Of a DNA stretch of 64,000 nt, positions 62,968-64,000 are shown one piece after another. The notes beneath the pieces are model-generated. The model was not told the origin of the DNA. It made no database searches and was given only the letters and a program-made list of their open reading frames with translations. The position numbers were made by a program, and so were the translations under genes. Positions within the stretch are counted from its first letter, which is position 1. Every line of letters starts with the position of its first letter. Origin of the DNA: Pedobacter sp. KBS0701 (GTDB taxonomy: Bacteria > Bacteroidota > Bacteroidia > Sphingobacteriales > Sphingobacteriaceae); assembly GCF_005938645.2 (NCBI RefSeq), contig NZ_CP042171.1, forward strand, positions 868,001-932,000. Direction: 5' to 3'.

Positions 62968-64000
62968 CTAATACCCAAAAATCTGCTCCAGACTTAATTT
63001 AGTCACCTTGCCAAATTGCTGGATATCCTCTGTTTTTACATTTTTTTCCGAAGCAACGATACAGTAGTAATAAGGCTTATTTGCAATTTTTTGCTCATGG
63101 AATGCCTTAATAGCTGAGAAGTTTAAAGCTTTTAAACCCTCGTATTGGTCGATCCTCGAATCATGGTCGATACCCAATTGCTGATCTCTAAAGTATGCCC
63201 TGATGATCTCCTCTTTATTAATGCGTTCAGTTGCTATTTCATTTAGCGCGTTGGCTTTGGCAAGTTCAAAAGCGTGATCTTCTTTCGGCAAATTGTTCAG
63301 CAATTCGTTCATACTATTAATGGCATAACCCATTTTATCGGCCTGGCAGGTGAGGTAGGCAAACATGGTATATTCTTTAGCTTTTTTCTTAGGCGATGAA
63401 TATAGTGCGCCGGTAGAATAGGCCAGTGCTTTCGACCCCCTGATGGTTTGGAACACGACCGAACTCATACCCTGGCCGAAATAACTGTTGAATAAATTGA
63501 TCTTTGCGGCCTGGCCAGGATCGTAAGGCCCGCCATTATTGCGCACCCAACATACCTCTGCCTGTACCATGTCGTACGGCGCAAAATAAACCTGATTTTT
63601 AGCTGCTGTGGTATACGTAAATTTTTTAGCCGGAGGATCTGCCAGGAACTGATTGGGCAAATGATGAAGTTCTCTAATATTATTTGTAAAATCGGCCAGC
63701 GGCTTTGGTCCGTAATAGGTGATGGTATGCTTGTATTTATAAAAGTTATGCAATATCGAGAGCAGTTCTGCTGATGAAATGTTTTGTATTTCCTCATTGC
63801 CCAGGTTATTGTTAAATGGATTGTCCGGACCATACTGCGCATAAATGCTGATGCCCCTTAAGATATCTTCTTTCCTTAATTTGCTGTTCTCACGTTCCTT
63901 GATAATGCCATTTTTAAGCTCGGTTAAAGCCTGCTCATTGGCTTTACAATTTGCAAAAATATGTTCTACCAGGTTTAGGGCTTTATCAAAGTTTTCTTGT
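62968..64000 (-). CDS. M16 family metallopeptidase, C-terminal part (5' end outside window)
   Basis: The minus-strand frame is open from the right edge to a stop at 62968, giving 343 visible residues. Recognisable M16 C-terminal features are NSYFGQGMSSVVFQTIRGSK (Gly-rich pattern with the Arg-Gly core), ALAYSTGALYSSPKKK and the final region with EKNVKTEDIQQFG. The catalytic HxxEH is not in the visible part. It could be a full zinc peptidase or an inactive C-terminal half subunit; this cannot be decided. No neighbour suggests a substrate. Confidence 0.85.
   Translation of the reverse strand, partial: QENFDKALNLVEHIFANCKANEQALTELKNGIIKERENSKLRKEDILRGISIYAQYGPDNPFNNNLGNEEIQNISSAELLSILHNFYKYKHTITYYGPKPLADFTNNIRELHHLPNQFLADPPAKKFTYTTAAKNQVYFAPYDMVQAEVCWVRNNGGPYDPGQAAKINLFNSYFGQGMSSVVFQTIRGSKALAYSTGALYSSPKKKAKEYTMFAYLTCQADKMGYAINSMNELLNNLPKEDHAFELAKANALNEIATERINKEEIIRAYFRDQQLGIDHDSRIDQYEGLKALNFSAIKAFHEQKIANKPYYYCIVASEKNVKTEDIQQFGKVTKLSLEQIFGY

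Overview
The window comes from a Bacteroidota bacterium, most likely a Sphingobacteriaceae member close to Pedobacter. The reasons are three SusD genes with SusC partners (one broken), a one-protein hybrid two-component sensor next to glycoside hydrolases, TAnnTTTG promoter boxes, A-rich start contexts with few Shine-Dalgarno sequences, lipoproteins with Cys-Lys-Lys-Asp-type N-termini, and families common in that group (DUF6266, DUF6520, DUF3891). The genus is inference. No tRNA, rRNA, CRISPR array, integrase or complete insertion sequence was found.

1-25.9 kb is a polysaccharide utilisation locus (PUL). It encodes a GH92 exo-mannosidase (cut by the window edge), a GH76-type endo-mannanase relative, a ROK sugar kinase, a GH29 alpha-L-fucosidase, an L-fucose/L-rhamnose mutarotase, a 1355-residue hybrid two-component regulator, an AraC regulator, SusC1/SusD1 with two more surface lipoproteins, and SusC2/SusD2. 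The enzyme set suggests a glycan with alpha-mannose and alpha-fucose. The fucosidase gene and both susC genes share an upstream element: two AGTC half-sites 21 bp apart, 36-37 bp before a TAnnTTTG box. This is the best candidate operator of the hybrid regulator.

26-34.9 kb holds housekeeping and signalling genes: an AraC regulator, a lipoprotein, an SF2 helicase with a DUF3891 gene, a 47-residue membrane protein, a GNAT acetyltransferase, a DUF3253 protein, and a response regulator convergent with a GAF-PAS histidine kinase.

35-43.5 kb is a decayed region. It has several frameshifted remnants, a structured-RNA-like hairpin pair, a lipoprotein pair with a possible metallopeptidase whose signal peptide is out of frame behind an A8 tract, an S41 peptidase, a 5'-truncated susC beside an intact susD, and a MITE-like palindromic element.

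43.5-49 kb (minus strand) carries a YtcJ-type amidohydrolase with a lipase-like protein, then DUF6520, MauE-like and Crp/Fnr-type genes. 49.9-52.6 kb is a compact cassette: HTH protein, repeats and hairpins, DUF6266, a three-helix membrane protein, a CHAP-like cell-wall hydrolase, and a small protein with a lipobox at one end and a membrane helix at the other. The last three look like holin, endolysin and unimolecular spanin. This is the most interesting candidate system here.

52.9-64 kb has an AraC regulator with an epoxide-hydrolase-like enzyme, a decayed sigma-54-type response regulator beside an intact FIST protein and hybrid histidine kinase, a beta-helix protein without a signal peptide, and the C-terminal part of an M16 peptidase.
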